Assembly: GCA_902603555.1 (NCBI GenBank)
Contig: CACKVD010000001.1
Span: 1 to 64,000 of the forward strand
Direction of reading: 5' to 3'
Length of the DNA stretch: 64,000 bases
Origin: an uncultured Pelagibacteraceae bacterium
GTDB taxonomy: Bacteria; Pseudomonadota; Alphaproteobacteria; Pelagibacterales; Pelagibacteraceae
Below the pieces are notes generated by a model. The model was given only the letters and a program-made list of their open reading frames with translations, searched no databases and was not told where the DNA came from. This document shows positions 26,025 to 35,137 of the stretch, one piece after another; the stretch's first letter is position 1, and each line of letters opens with the position of its first letter. Position numbers and translations under genes: made by a program.

Positions 26025-26720
26025 ATGAAAAAATTTTATTTTAAAGGAATAAGATTCTTTAGTGGCTCTTATCATCAAATTAAAAAAGAGTTTGATAAAG
26101 GTGGTGTTTTAGTAGCTCCAGCAGCTTCAGCTTTAGCAAATATTGAGTCAGACAAAATATATTACAACTCTCTTAAAAAATCAGATATAGCAATTCTTGA
26201 TAGTGGTTTTTTTTGTATACTTTTAAGGTTTTTTAAGTTTAAAAGTGTAAAGAAATTATCTGGATATAAATTTCTCAAAATATTTTTAGATGAATATGTA
26301 AATAAAGATAAAATTTTATTTATTGATCCATCAATAAAATCAAATCAAATTAATATCAAATTTTTAAAATCTAAGAAAATATTTAATTTTAAAACTTATG
26401 TTGCGCCTCATTATAAAAAAAATTTTGTAGATTTGAGATTAATAAAATTTATAAAAAATTACTCTCCAAAATATATTGTTATAAATATAGGTGGTGGAGC
26501 ACAAGAACCTTTAGCAATATATATTAGAAGAAAATTTAATAATAAAATGAGTATAATGTGTACAGGGGCTGCGATAGCGTTTATGACAGGCGAACAAGCA
26601 CCAATAAATAAATTAATTGATAAAATCTACTTAGGGTGGCTAACAAGAATTTTATGGAATCCTAATGTTTACTTAGGTAGAACTTTAAAATCTCTTAAAA
26701 TTATTAAATATTTTTATTAA
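26025..26720 (+). CDS. WecG/TagA/CpsF-family glycosyltransferase
   Basis: A 231-residue single-domain protein. Family landmarks are GVLVAPAASALANIESDKIYYNSLKKSDIAILDSGFFCI (about 28-66), KKLSGYKFLKIF, YIVINIGGGAQEPLAIYIRR (about 145-164) and CTGAAIAFMTGEQAPI (about 175-190) followed by the C-terminal WLTRILWNPNVYLGR. Relatives transfer N-acetylmannosamine or its uronate to a lipid-linked sugar in surface polymer synthesis. It overlaps the convergent epimerase gene by 4 bases; both appear to serve cell-surface glycan assembly. Confidence 0.82.
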   Translation: MKKFYFKGIRFFSGSYHQIKKEFDKGGVLVAPAASALANIESDKIYYNSLKKSDIAILDSGFFCILLRFFKFKSVKKLSGYKFLKIFLDEYVNKDKILFIDPSIKSNQINIKFLKSKKIFNFKTYVAPHYKKNFVDLRLIKFIKNYSPKYIVINIGGGAQEPLAIYIRRKFNNKMSIMCTGAAIAFMTGEQAPINKLIDKIYLGWLTRILWNPNVYLGRTLKSLKIIKYFY

Positions 26721-27727
26721 GATTTTGTAAATCTACTAATATTAGAACCCTCTTTGTTCATCTCCGATGAAATCCAGTTATAAGTTTTGCTAAGACCATC
26801 TTTTAATTTAACATTATAACTCCAGTCTAAAACTTTTTTAACTAAATCATTATTACTAGATCGCCCTCTAACGCCTTTAGGTTTGTCCAGTTGATATTCT
26901 CTTTCAAGTTTTTTTACTCCCGAAATCTCCTCGATAATTTCTATCATTTGATTGATAGAAACCTGTTCATCACTACCAATATTAACTGGCTCAGAATAGT
27001 TTGACTCAAATAATCTTAATGTACCCTCTACACAATCATCAATATATAAAAAAGTTCTAGTCTGTTTACCATCACCCCAAACTTCAATTTTATTTAAATT
27101 ATTTTTTTTTGCCTTTATAACTTTTCGACATAAAGCTGCTGGAGCTTTCTCCCTTCCTCCATCATAAGTTCCAAAAGGACCATAAATATTGTGGTATCTT
27201 GCTATTCGAACTTCAATTCCGTAATCTTCCATAAAATGTCTACACATTCTTTCACTAAATAATTTTTCCCAGCCATATCCATCTTCTGGCTCAGCCGGAT
27301 ATGCATCTTCCTCTTTTAATCCTTCGATAAATACGTCTTGCTGCTTTGTTTTATTATAAGCACATGCACTTGATGAGAAGAAATATTTTTTAACTTTATC
27401 TTCCTTACATGCAATTAACAAATTTGTATTTATTAAAACTGATTGCATACATTCAGCCTTATTATTTTCAATAAAGCCCATACCACCCATATTACAAGCC
27501 ATGTTAAAAACATAATCAATCCCTTTTGTAACTTTTCTGCAATTACTTATATCTTTCATATCCATTGCGTAATGATTTTCTACTTCATCTAAATCTTGAA
27601 ACCAGTATTCTTTAGGCTTAATATCTGAGGCTACAATCTTATTACCATCATTCAATAATTTTTTTACCAAATGACCTCCTATAAACCCACCAGCTCCAAC
27701 TATTAAAATTTTTTTATCCTTAATCAT
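26717..27727 (-). CDS. GDP-mannose 3,5-epimerase
   Basis: A 336-residue short-chain dehydrogenase/epimerase with NAD-binding GAGGFIGGHL (residues 11-20). The active-site residues of the plant enzyme are all present at a constant offset of 23: Cys122 in SSACAY (plant Cys145), Tyr151 and Lys155 in YGWEK (Tyr174, Lys178) and Lys194 in GREKAP (Lys217). Long stretches such as NMACNMGGMGFIENN, PAEPEDGYGWEKL, HNIYGPFGTYDGGREKAPAA and NIGSDEQVSINQM read like plant GME. The reaction gives GDP-L-galactose from GDP-D-mannose, which in a bacterium would feed surface polysaccharide. It follows the tpa-ald operon. Confidence 0.9.
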   Translation of the reverse strand: MIKDKKILIVGAGGFIGGHLVKKLLNDGNKIVASDIKPKEYWFQDLDEVENHYAMDMKDISNCRKVTKGIDYVFNMACNMGGMGFIENNKAECMQSVLINTNLLIACKEDKVKKYFFSSSACAYNKTKQQDVFIEGLKEEDAYPAEPEDGYGWEKLFSERMCRHFMEDYGIEVRIARYHNIYGPFGTYDGGREKAPAALCRKVIKAKKNNLNKIEVWGDGKQTRTFLYIDDCVEGTLRLFESNYSEPVNIGSDEQVSINQMIEIIEEISGVKKLEREYQLDKPKGVRGRSSNNDLVKKVLDWSYNVKLKDGLSKTYNWISSEMNKEGSNISRFTKS

Positions 27728-27760
27728 TGATATGATGAATTACAATACTTTTGAAAAAAA

Positions 27761-28873
27761 TCAAATTATCTTATTTGGATCTATATACTCATGACCAAAA
27801 ACATCAGCTACTGCTTTATATGTAACTTGGCCTTTATATACATTTAAGCCAGCTAAGAAGTTTTTATCTTCTCCTAAAGCTTTTTGATAACCTTTATTTG
27901 CAAGTTTTACCAAATAGGGAAGAGTTGCTTGATTTAATGCAAAAGTAGAGGTTCTGGGTACTCCCCCTGGCATGTTAGCAACACAATAATGAACAACGTC
28001 ATCAACTATAAATGTTGGATCACCGTGAGTGGTAGGTTTGCTTGTTTCAACACATCCACCTTGATCTATCGCAACATCAACAATTACTGATCCTCTTTTC
28101 ATTAATTTTAACATATCTTTAGTTATCAGTTTTGGTGCCTCAGCACCTGGTATCAAAACACCTCCAACTAATAAATCTGCCTCAGCAACCAACTTATTCA
28201 AATCTATTTTATCACTTTGCTCTGGAATAATTTTATTCCCAAATATTTGGGTTAATTGTTTCAATCTCTTCTCAGATTTGTCTACAATATGAACCTTGGC
28301 TCTCATACCGGTTGCTATTACTGCAGCATTTTCTCCTACCACTCCACCTCCAAGAATTAATACGTTTGCTGGTTCACCTCCTGGTGCTCCTCCTAAAAGA
28401 ACACCTCTACCCTTTTGATTTTTTTCTAAACAATGTGCTCCTGCCTGAACAGACATACGTCCAGCAACTGCACTCATTGGTGCAAGCAATGGAAGTCTTC
28501 CGTTGTCATCTGTAACAGTTTCATAGGCAATATTAATACTTTTTGATTTAATCAACCCTTCTGTAAGTGTTTTAGCAGCAGCTAAATGAAGGTAGGTATA
28601 AATGATTTGATTTTCTCTAATCATGTCTACTTCAACCTTTTGAGGTTCCTTTACTTTAACAATAATTTCTGCATCATTAAATATATCAGAAGCTTTATCT
28701 GCAATTTTAGCACCAGCTTTTTTATATTGATCATTTTCAAAACCAGCCTCAAAACCACCGTTATTTTCAACTAAAACTTCATGACCCTCTGAAATTAAAG
28801 TTTTAACACTATCTGGTGTTAAGCCAATTCTGTTTTCTTGTGGTTTTATTTCTTTAGGTACGCCTATAAGCAT
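27761..28873 (-). CDS. ald: alanine dehydrogenase
   Basis: A 370-residue NAD-dependent enzyme: GVPKEIKPQENRIGLTPDSV at the N-terminus, Lys/His pair in VKVKEPQ and IYTYLHLAA, the Rossmann motif LGGGVVGENAAVIATGM (about 172-188) and VIVDVAIDQGGCVETS (about 262-277). It oxidises L-alanine to pyruvate and ammonium. Placed 40 bases after the aminotransferase gene in the same direction, it would regenerate the pyruvate acceptor used by taurine:pyruvate aminotransferase and free the amino nitrogen. Confidence 0.96.
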   Translation of the reverse strand: MLIGVPKEIKPQENRIGLTPDSVKTLISEGHEVLVENNGGFEAGFENDQYKKAGAKIADKASDIFNDAEIIVKVKEPQKVEVDMIRENQIIYTYLHLAAAKTLTEGLIKSKSINIAYETVTDDNGRLPLLAPMSAVAGRMSVQAGAHCLEKNQKGRGVLLGGAPGGEPANVLILGGGVVGENAAVIATGMRAKVHIVDKSEKRLKQLTQIFGNKIIPEQSDKIDLNKLVAEADLLVGGVLIPGAEAPKLITKDMLKLMKRGSVIVDVAIDQGGCVETSKPTTHGDPTFIVDDVVHYCVANMPGGVPRTSTFALNQATLPYLVKLANKGYQKALGEDKNFLAGLNVYKGQVTYKAVADVFGHEYIDPNKII

Positions 28874-28913
28874 TATTTCTTTCTCTTTAGCTATAGATTT
28901 TAAAGATAACTAA

Positions 28914-30260
28914 TTAGTTCTTTTGGTTTTTTTGATAATTAGTTATACCTGTTCTTAGTTTATCAATAATTTCATCAATATGTTTTTCTTCACAAATAAA
29001 TTGTGGAGCAATAATTAAACAATCTCCTGTTGCTTTAAAGTTTACTCCAGCCTCATAACAAGCTTTAAAACATTCATATCCAGCTTTACCAGGTTTAGTA
29101 TTTAATTTCATATCTATACCACCCATCATTCCATAACCTCTTATATTTTCAACAGACTCTAAGTCTTGAAGAGAAAATAAACCTTTTTGGAAATAAGGTG
29201 CTAAATTTTTAGCTCTGTTAAAAATATCTTCTTTTTCAAAAATATCTTGAACAGCTAATGCGGCTGCAACAGCTACTGGAATTCCTGAATAAGTGTAACC
29301 ATGAAACAATTCAACTGATCCCATTGGAGATGAATCCATAACAGCATCATAAATATAGTCATTACAAGCAACAACTCCCATTGGTACAACTCCATTAGTT
29401 GTAGCTTTTGCCATTGTCATAATATCAGGTGTAACTCCAAATTCTTGTGCTCCAAATTTAGAGCCTGTTCTTCCCCATCCAGTAATTACTTCATCAAAAA
29501 TTAAAAGGATTCCATGTTTGTCACAGATCTGTCTAAGTTTTTGTAAGTATCCTTTTGGTGGAACTAAAGTACCTGTAGATCCAGCAATTGGTTCAACTAT
29601 ACAGGCTGCAATATTTTCACCCCCAAAGTTTGCACATATGGTCTCTAAATCATTTGCCAAGTAATCACCTGTTTCAGGTTGACCACTTACAAATTTATGC
29701 TCTGGTAAATGAGTATGACTTATATGCTGAACTCCTGGCATTAAAACGCTAGCAAATGTTTTAACATTATTTACCATTCCTCCAACCGAAATACATCCTA
29801 TATTCATTCCATGATATCCCCGTTCTCTACCTACAAACCTAAATCTTTCTGCGTGTCCTTTAGCTCTGTGGTAAGCAATTGCAATTTTAAGAGCAGTCTC
29901 AACTGCGGTAGATCCACAAATTGTATAAAAAATCTTATTAAGATCACCTGGAGTATGTTTTGCAATTTTTGTTGCTAATTCAAAAGATCCACCAAAGCCT
30001 TGTTGAAAAGGTTGTGCATAATCAAGTGTATCTAATTGTTTTGTAACAGCTTCTGTAATTTCTTTTCTTCCATGACCCAATGGATTACAAAATAATCCTG
30101 AGCTTGCATCAATTTGTGTTTTACCATGATGAGTTTTTAAATAGACACCTTTTGCTTCAGTAATTAATCTTGGATTTTGCTTAAAATCTTTATTAGATGT
30201 AAATGGCATCCAATGTTCATTTAATGAATTTGGAACTGAAGTACGATTTTCTGAGCTCAT
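28914..30260 (-). CDS. class III aminotransferase, probable taurine:pyruvate aminotransferase
   Basis: A 448-residue fold-type I PLP enzyme. Seen are the N-terminal HWMPFTSNKDF entry, GSTAVETALKIA, the FDEVITGWGRTG block with the PLP-ring Asp, and the Schiff-base lysine in IMTMAKATTNGVVPMG (about Lys280). Omega-amino-acid:pyruvate transaminases share these. The taurine assignment rests on context: divergent from tauABC and followed by alanine dehydrogenase. Transfer of taurine nitrogen to pyruvate would give sulfoacetaldehyde and alanine. Beta-alanine or hypotaurine are alternatives. Confidence 0.85.
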   Translation of the reverse strand: MSSENRTSVPNSLNEHWMPFTSNKDFKQNPRLITEAKGVYLKTHHGKTQIDASSGLFCNPLGHGRKEITEAVTKQLDTLDYAQPFQQGFGGSFELATKIAKHTPGDLNKIFYTICGSTAVETALKIAIAYHRAKGHAERFRFVGRERGYHGMNIGCISVGGMVNNVKTFASVLMPGVQHISHTHLPEHKFVSGQPETGDYLANDLETICANFGGENIAACIVEPIAGSTGTLVPPKGYLQKLRQICDKHGILLIFDEVITGWGRTGSKFGAQEFGVTPDIMTMAKATTNGVVPMGVVACNDYIYDAVMDSSPMGSVELFHGYTYSGIPVAVAAALAVQDIFEKEDIFNRAKNLAPYFQKGLFSLQDLESVENIRGYGMMGGIDMKLNTKPGKAGYECFKACYEAGVNFKATGDCLIIAPQFICEEKHIDEIIDKLRTGITNYQKNQKN

Positions 30261-30285
30261 AGAATCAATCTTTGTATTTTAATTT

Positions 30286-30291
30286 ATTATA
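30286..30291 (-). promoter_or_regulatory. -10 element of the aminotransferase-ald promoter
   Basis: A perfect TATAAT on the minus strand lies 26 bases before the aminotransferase start. The hexamer 17 bases upstream of it (TCTAAA) is a weak -35, so an activator may be needed. Confidence 0.5.
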
Positions 30292-30344
30292 TCCTAAATA
30301 AAAGTTTCTTTAGACTAAATAGGTATAATTAACCACCAAAATAA

Positions 30345-30373
30345 TTGACGCAACTAAGAGTTGTATTAAAAAT
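30345..30373 (+). promoter_or_regulatory. tauA promoter with palindrome in the spacer
   Basis: TTGACG (30345-30350) and AAAAAT (30368-30373) with a 17-base spacer form a plausible sigma-70 promoter. The spacer contains the perfect inverted repeat CAACT-AAG-AGTTG (30351-30363). A repressor bound there would block transcription of tauABC. The intergenic region is shared with the divergent aminotransferase-ald operon. Confidence 0.45.
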
Positions 30374-30447
30374 AGACCTTTTTTTGTTTTACATCTAAGT
30401 AATTTTAATTTTAACTATTATTATTATAAATCAACAAAGAGGATTAA

Positions 30448-31389
30448 ATGAAAAAAATAATTAGTTTTATTTTAGGATGTTTTGTAGCTCTTAACTTAAG
30501 TATTTCAGTTGCAAATTCAGCAGCTAATGAAGTTAGAGTTGCTTACTTTCTTGAGTGGCCAAGTCCAAATTTAGAGGACATGCAAAAAAAAGCATTTGCA
30601 AAAGCTTTAGGTGTTCCAGTTAAATGGACAAACTTCACAAATGGTGGAGCAATGACTGATGCTATGTTAGCAGGAGATATTGATATTTCTTACTCACAAG
30701 GATTAGTACCATTTATTAATGCAGTAAAATCTAAAGCACCAATTAAATTGGTTGATATTGCTATGGAATACGGAATGGGAGGAACGACTTGTGTTACTTC
30801 TAATGCTTCTGGAATTACAAAAGCAAATGCTACTGAGTTAGAAGGTAAAAAAGTTGCTGTTCCACTAGGAACAATGGCTGAATATGTTTTCGATGAAAGT
30901 ATGAAAGTTGTTGGAGCTGACAGAGGTAAAATGGATATTATTCAAATGGACCCTGAAGAAGGAGCTGCTGCTTTAGTAAGTGGTGATGTTGTAATGGCAT
31001 GTTTATTTGGTGGTAACTCTATTAAAGCTGCAGTTGCTGTAGGTTCAAGATTACTTACTGTTGATGAAGCTAGAGCTGCAGGTATCTTAGGAATAGATAT
31101 TACTTCAGTAACTACAAAGTTCATGAAGGAAAATCCTGGTATGTTAAGAACTTTTATAGAAGTAACTCATGAAGCTAATGCAAGATATAAAGCTGGTAAA
31201 AGCAATATGAATGTAATGGCTAAAGCTTCTGAAATGAAAGTTGGAGACATGAAAGACACTTTAAGTGGCTTTAAATTCCTTTCTCCAGAAGAAACTAAAA
31301 AATCTATGGAAAGTGGAAATCTTGATGCATTCCTAAAAGGAATGGGAACACCAAGAGGAAACGTAGACACTAGTTTCTTACCTCTATAA
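30448..31389 (+). CDS. tauA: taurine-type ABC transporter substrate-binding protein
   Basis: A 313-residue periplasmic protein of the NMT1/TauA-SsuA family. A signal peptide ends near NSA-AN (residue about 25). The mature protein contains VRVAYFLEWPSPN, a GGAMTDAMLAGDIDISYSQG ligand-pocket segment and LEGKKVAVPLGTMAEYVFDESM. It is preceded by a good ribosome site (AAAGAGGA). Taurine as ligand is inferred from the tauB/tauC genes and the divergent transaminase; other sulfonates are possible. It is separated from tauB by an intrinsic hairpin that would make it the most expressed gene of the operon. Confidence 0.9.
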   Translation: MKKIISFILGCFVALNLSISVANSAANEVRVAYFLEWPSPNLEDMQKKAFAKALGVPVKWTNFTNGGAMTDAMLAGDIDISYSQGLVPFINAVKSKAPIKLVDIAMEYGMGGTTCVTSNASGITKANATELEGKKVAVPLGTMAEYVFDESMKVVGADRGKMDIIQMDPEEGAAALVSGDVVMACLFGGNSIKAAVAVGSRLLTVDEARAAGILGIDITSVTTKFMKENPGMLRTFIEVTHEANARYKAGKSNMNVMAKASEMKVGDMKDTLSGFKFLSPEETKKSMESGNLDAFLKGMGTPRGNVDTSFLPL

Positions 31390-31414
31390 TTATATAGAGA
31401 AAGAAAAATTTAAT

Positions 31415-31449
31415 AGGCGCCAATTTAATAGATTGGTGCCTATTTTTTT
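31415..31449 (+). terminator. intrinsic terminator/attenuator between tauA and tauB
   Basis: A 10-bp stem with one G-U pair (31415-31424 with 31432-31441), a 7-base loop and a following T-run make a textbook terminator. Partial read-through would give high binding protein and low ATPase/permease, the normal stoichiometry for such transporters. Confidence 0.8.
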
Positions 31450-31475
31450 AACAAAATTTAAATACAAAGTTATTT

Positions 31476-32273
31476 ATGAGTGATTTAGTTTCTCAAAATC
31501 TAAACATGATTTTTAAAACTCCTAAAGGAGAAACAGTTCACGCATTAAAAGATGTAAATTTTACTCTTAAAAAAGGAGAACTATTAACAGTTCTTGGACC
31601 ATCAGGTTGTGGTAAAACAACTTTATTAAATATCACCGCAGGATTTATTAGACCAACTTCTGGAACTATCACATTAAATAATAATGAAATTGATGGACCA
31701 GGTGTTGAAAGAGGAATGGTTTTTCAACAAGGAGCATTGTTCGAGTGGTTAACTGTATCAGAAAATGTCAACTTTGGTTTAAGAATGAAAAAAGAAGATC
31801 CAATTAAGACAGCAAAAAAAGTTGATGAATGGTTAGATATTGTTGGATTAAAGGGTTTTGGAAATACTCCGACTTATCAATTATCAGGAGGGATGCAGCA
31901 GAGAGTTGCTTTAGCAAGATGTCTTATCAATGATCCAGATTTAATTTTAATGGATGAACCTTTGGGAGCTCTTGATGCTTTAACAAGAGAAAAAATGCAG
32001 TCTTTAGTTTTAAAAATATGGAAGGAAACTGGAAAAACAATTATTTTGATTACTCACTCAGTTGAGGAAGCTTTATTGCTTGGTGAAAGACTATATGTAA
32101 TGGCTCCCCGACCAGGTCGTATACATAAAGAATACAATCTTCCCTTTGCTTTAATGGGTTTGAAACAAGACTTAAGAGAGATTAAAAAAAATAAAGATTT
32201 TTCTGCTAAGCGGGAAGAGATATTGGAAATGATTTGGAACATGGAGGAAGAAATTATGGGAAAAGATATTTAA
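31476..32273 (+). CDS. tauB: taurine-type ABC transporter ATP-binding protein
   Basis: A 265-residue ABC ATPase: Walker A GPSGCGKTT (about 43-51), Q-loop FQQGALFEWLTV, signature LSGGMQQRVALARC (about 139-152), Walker B LILMDEPLGALD and the switch histidine in ILITHSVEEAL. This is the nitrate/sulfonate/taurine subclass. Its stop is directly followed by the tauC start, so the two subunits are translationally coupled. Confidence 0.93.
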   Translation: MSDLVSQNLNMIFKTPKGETVHALKDVNFTLKKGELLTVLGPSGCGKTTLLNITAGFIRPTSGTITLNNNEIDGPGVERGMVFQQGALFEWLTVSENVNFGLRMKKEDPIKTAKKVDEWLDIVGLKGFGNTPTYQLSGGMQQRVALARCLINDPDLILMDEPLGALDALTREKMQSLVLKIWKETGKTIILITHSVEEALLLGERLYVMAPRPGRIHKEYNLPFALMGLKQDLREIKKNKDFSAKREEILEMIWNMEEEIMGKDI

Positions 32274-34199
32274 ATGTTAACTCAAATAATAACTTTCTTA
32301 ATATTTGTTGCTGTTATTGGTTGTATTCTTTATGGAAGACGATTAATTAAAACTGAAAAAGTTGATGCAGTTTTTGGAAATCCTGAAAGAGCATTAGGTG
32401 GTACTCATTGGATTATTGTTGGGAGTAGTTTTCTTCTTTTAGTTTGGCTTTATTATTCTTGGGATATTGCAAAAGGATTTTATCCAAAATCAGCTAACGA
32501 ACTTTGTCAGGTTGCCAAAGTAAATGACTCATTATTAGGATTAAAATATCAATTTCCCATAGAAGAAAGGGAATTAAAAAGTACTTCTCAAATTAAACAA
32601 GAGAATAGAAATCTTGCTCTTATTTCAAATGAAATACAAAATTCTGCTGAACTTAATAATCAACAAAAAAATATTCTTATAAGTTTCATAAACAAAACTA
32701 GTCAATTAATCCCATTATTAACTAACGAAGATTTACTCGAAAATGAAACTAAACAAAAATTAGCTGAAATCACAGGTAAAATTAACCTATTAACTGAAAA
32801 TTTTCAAAAACCAGATTATCCATTTGAGTCAGAACAAGAGTTAAATAAGAGACTTAAAGCGGTAAATAAGGAAGGCGGTTGGGGTATTACAAAAGTAAAT
32901 GCTGGATCTGGATCTATAGAAAACACGATAGAAGTACCTTTGATTCCTGCAACAGATAGGGGTTTAAAATTTCATACCGCAGCTCAAGAACTAAATTTAA
33001 TAAGTGATGAATTTTTTAAATTACGAAACCACAACCAACAATTTAAAAACAAATTAAAAGAAATTAAAGATAATGTTAAAGCTTACAGAAAAGAGCTAGA
33101 TGATAGTGAAGAAGTAGCCTCTACCTATGCTAAAAATATAGTCAAAATAGCAAGAAGAATAGAGTTTGCAAGTATCTATCCACCTAATGCATTAGATAAA
33201 ATGCAAAATGCCATTGTTAAATTTGATAATGCCCAAATAAAAATTCAAGGCGGATTAAGATTCATTGATATTTTTTTATTTCCTGCTGGAACAATTGTTG
33301 CAAGTGGACCAAGTTGTTCAGAGCAAGGTTCTGGTAGATGGCTACCGAAACCATCAGATACTTTAAATAAATTCATCTTAATGTCAAAACCAAGTGTTGG
33401 TTACAAAGATATCCCTCTTCTGTGGATAAAAATGGTCGACATAAGTGGTGTGGTTGGTTTTATTTTACCTGATTGGATTGCAGACATTTTGCCAGGCGAA
33501 TATCCTGTTCATACTAAAGATGGAACAGTAAAACAGAACTTTAAAGGTGCCGTTCTTAAAATTGTAACTGGTGATTTTAAATTATTAAAAGTACCTGTTC
33601 CTTATGGACATATCTGGGACTCTTTTCTGAGAGTTTTCTTAGGATTGGTTTTCGGAATTATTATAGGTGTTCCTTTAGGATTATTCATGGGATTAAATAG
33701 ATTTGCTAAAGGCTTTTTTGATCCTTTAATTGAACTTTATAGACCTGTTCCCCCTTTAGCTTGGGCACCATTAATCATTTCAGTGCTAGGTATTGATAAT
33801 ACTGGAAAAGTATTTTTATTATTTATGGTCTCACTTTCAATTATGATAATTTCAGCTAGAGCAGGAGCATCTGGAACTCAACTTTCAAAAATTCATGCTG
33901 CTCATTCATTGGGGGCATCTAAAAAACAAATACTTAGACATGTAATTTTCCCAAATTCTTTACCAGAAATTCTTACTGGAATTAGAGTTGCAGTAGGTAT
34001 GTGTTGGGGAACATTGGTTGCTGCTGAATTTTTAGCTGGAACAACTGGTATTGGTTTTGTTGAGAATGTTGCAAAAAAATATTTCCAGTACGAAGTAATT
34101 TGGATCACAATTTTCATTATGGGTATGCTTGGTTTGCTATTTGATGTTACTCTAAGAAAACTTATAGATAAGTATATTCCTTGGCGTGGTAAAGGCTAA
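32274..34199 (+). CDS. tauC: taurine-type ABC permease with a long N-terminal extension
   Basis: A 641-residue protein. The last roughly 200 residues (about 445-641) are a normal TauC/SsuC permease: six helices and the EAA loop AAHSLGASKKQILRHVIFPNSLPEI. The first approximately 440 residues are extra. They contain two membrane helices (about 4-21 and 47-64), then a large charged region with coiled-coil character (about 85-300), and a further segment with FLFPAGTIVASGPSCSEQG. Between the second helix and the permease the topology predicts a periplasmic domain that could contact TauA. Ordinary TauC is about 260-290 residues. The 3' end overlaps the next gene by one base. Confidence 0.88.
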   Translation: MLTQIITFLIFVAVIGCILYGRRLIKTEKVDAVFGNPERALGGTHWIIVGSSFLLLVWLYYSWDIAKGFYPKSANELCQVAKVNDSLLGLKYQFPIEERELKSTSQIKQENRNLALISNEIQNSAELNNQQKNILISFINKTSQLIPLLTNEDLLENETKQKLAEITGKINLLTENFQKPDYPFESEQELNKRLKAVNKEGGWGITKVNAGSGSIENTIEVPLIPATDRGLKFHTAAQELNLISDEFFKLRNHNQQFKNKLKEIKDNVKAYRKELDDSEEVASTYAKNIVKIARRIEFASIYPPNALDKMQNAIVKFDNAQIKIQGGLRFIDIFLFPAGTIVASGPSCSEQGSGRWLPKPSDTLNKFILMSKPSVGYKDIPLLWIKMVDISGVVGFILPDWIADILPGEYPVHTKDGTVKQNFKGAVLKIVTGDFKLLKVPVPYGHIWDSFLRVFLGLVFGIIIGVPLGLFMGLNRFAKGFFDPLIELYRPVPPLAWAPLIISVLGIDNTGKVFLLFMVSLSIMIISARAGASGTQLSKIHAAHSLGASKKQILRHVIFPNSLPEILTGIRVAVGMCWGTLVAAEFLAGTTGIGFVENVAKKYFQYEVIWITIFIMGMLGLLFDVTLRKLIDKYIPWRGKG

Positions 34200-35137
34200 T
34201 GAGATTTGTAAAAAAAATATTAAATTTATTTAAATTTCCAGTAGATATTATAATTTCGATATTAATCATTCCATCAAGTTTTATAATGCTGATATTCAGA
34301 AAAATTGGGAGTCATAAACTTATTTTGAGTAAGTCAATACTAAAAAAAATTGGGGTATTTCCATTAATATCGAATTATTATGAACCATTATTTAATTTTG
34401 ATTATTTGAAAAAAAAATTAAGTGACAAAAGAAGCTTACCAGGAATAAATTTTAACACTGATAATCAAATTAGGAACTTGAGAAAATTTAATTATTTAAA
34501 AGAATTAAACGATTTAGATTTTACTGTGAATAATAATTTTTTTGAAGCTGGTGATGCAGAAATTTACTACCAAATGATAAGGTATTTTAAACCTAATAAG
34601 ATAATAGAAATAGGTTCAGGTCAATCATCATTAATAGCGAAAGAAGCTATAAACAAAAATAAAGTAATTGATAATTTTTTGACTGAACTGACCTGTATAG
34701 AGCCTTATGAGAACAAATGGTTAGAAAAAAACGAAATTAAAGTTATTCGTAAAAAAGTTGAAGATGTTGACGAAAATATTTTCACTAACTTAAACAAAAA
34801 TGATATACTATTTATTGATAGCTCTCATGTTATTAAGCCTCAAGGAGATATTGTAAAAATTTTTTTAGAAATTTTACCAAAATTGAAATCTGGTGTTATT
34901 ATTCATATTCATGATATTTTTTCACCTAGAGATTATCCAGAAAATTGGTTAAAAGTTGAGAATAGATTTTTTAATGAACAATATCTTCTAGAAGGTATAT
35001 TGGATAATTCGTCAAGATATAACGTTATGCTTTCCTTAAATCTACTTAAACATGATTTTTATGCAGAACTTAATAATGCTTGTCCTTATCTAAATGAAAG
35101 ATCTGAACCGAGTTCATTTTATATAAGTGTAAACTAA
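34199..35137 (+). CDS. membrane-anchored class I SAM-dependent methyltransferase-like protein
   Basis: A 312-residue protein. One or two hydrophobic segments at residues about 10-35 (VDIIISILIIPSSFIMLIF) anchor it. The rest resembles the Methyltransf_24 type: motif I IIEIGSGQSSLIAKEA (about 136-151), LTCIEPYENKW, and NDILFIDSSHVIKPQGDIVKIFLEILPKLKSGVIIHIHDIF, with an acidic/His putative metal site. The acceptor is unknown; this type often modifies sugars or glycan parts. It is translationally coupled to tauC and the dehydrogenase gene, which is odd for a glycan enzyme. Confidence 0.72.
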   Translation: MRFVKKILNLFKFPVDIIISILIIPSSFIMLIFRKIGSHKLILSKSILKKIGVFPLISNYYEPLFNFDYLKKKLSDKRSLPGINFNTDNQIRNLRKFNYLKELNDLDFTVNNNFFEAGDAEIYYQMIRYFKPNKIIEIGSGQSSLIAKEAINKNKVIDNFLTELTCIEPYENKWLEKNEIKVIRKKVEDVDENIFTNLNKNDILFIDSSHVIKPQGDIVKIFLEILPKLKSGVIIHIHDIFSPRDYPENWLKVENRFFNEQYLLEGILDNSSRYNVMLSLNLLKHDFYAELNNACPYLNERSEPSSFYISVN

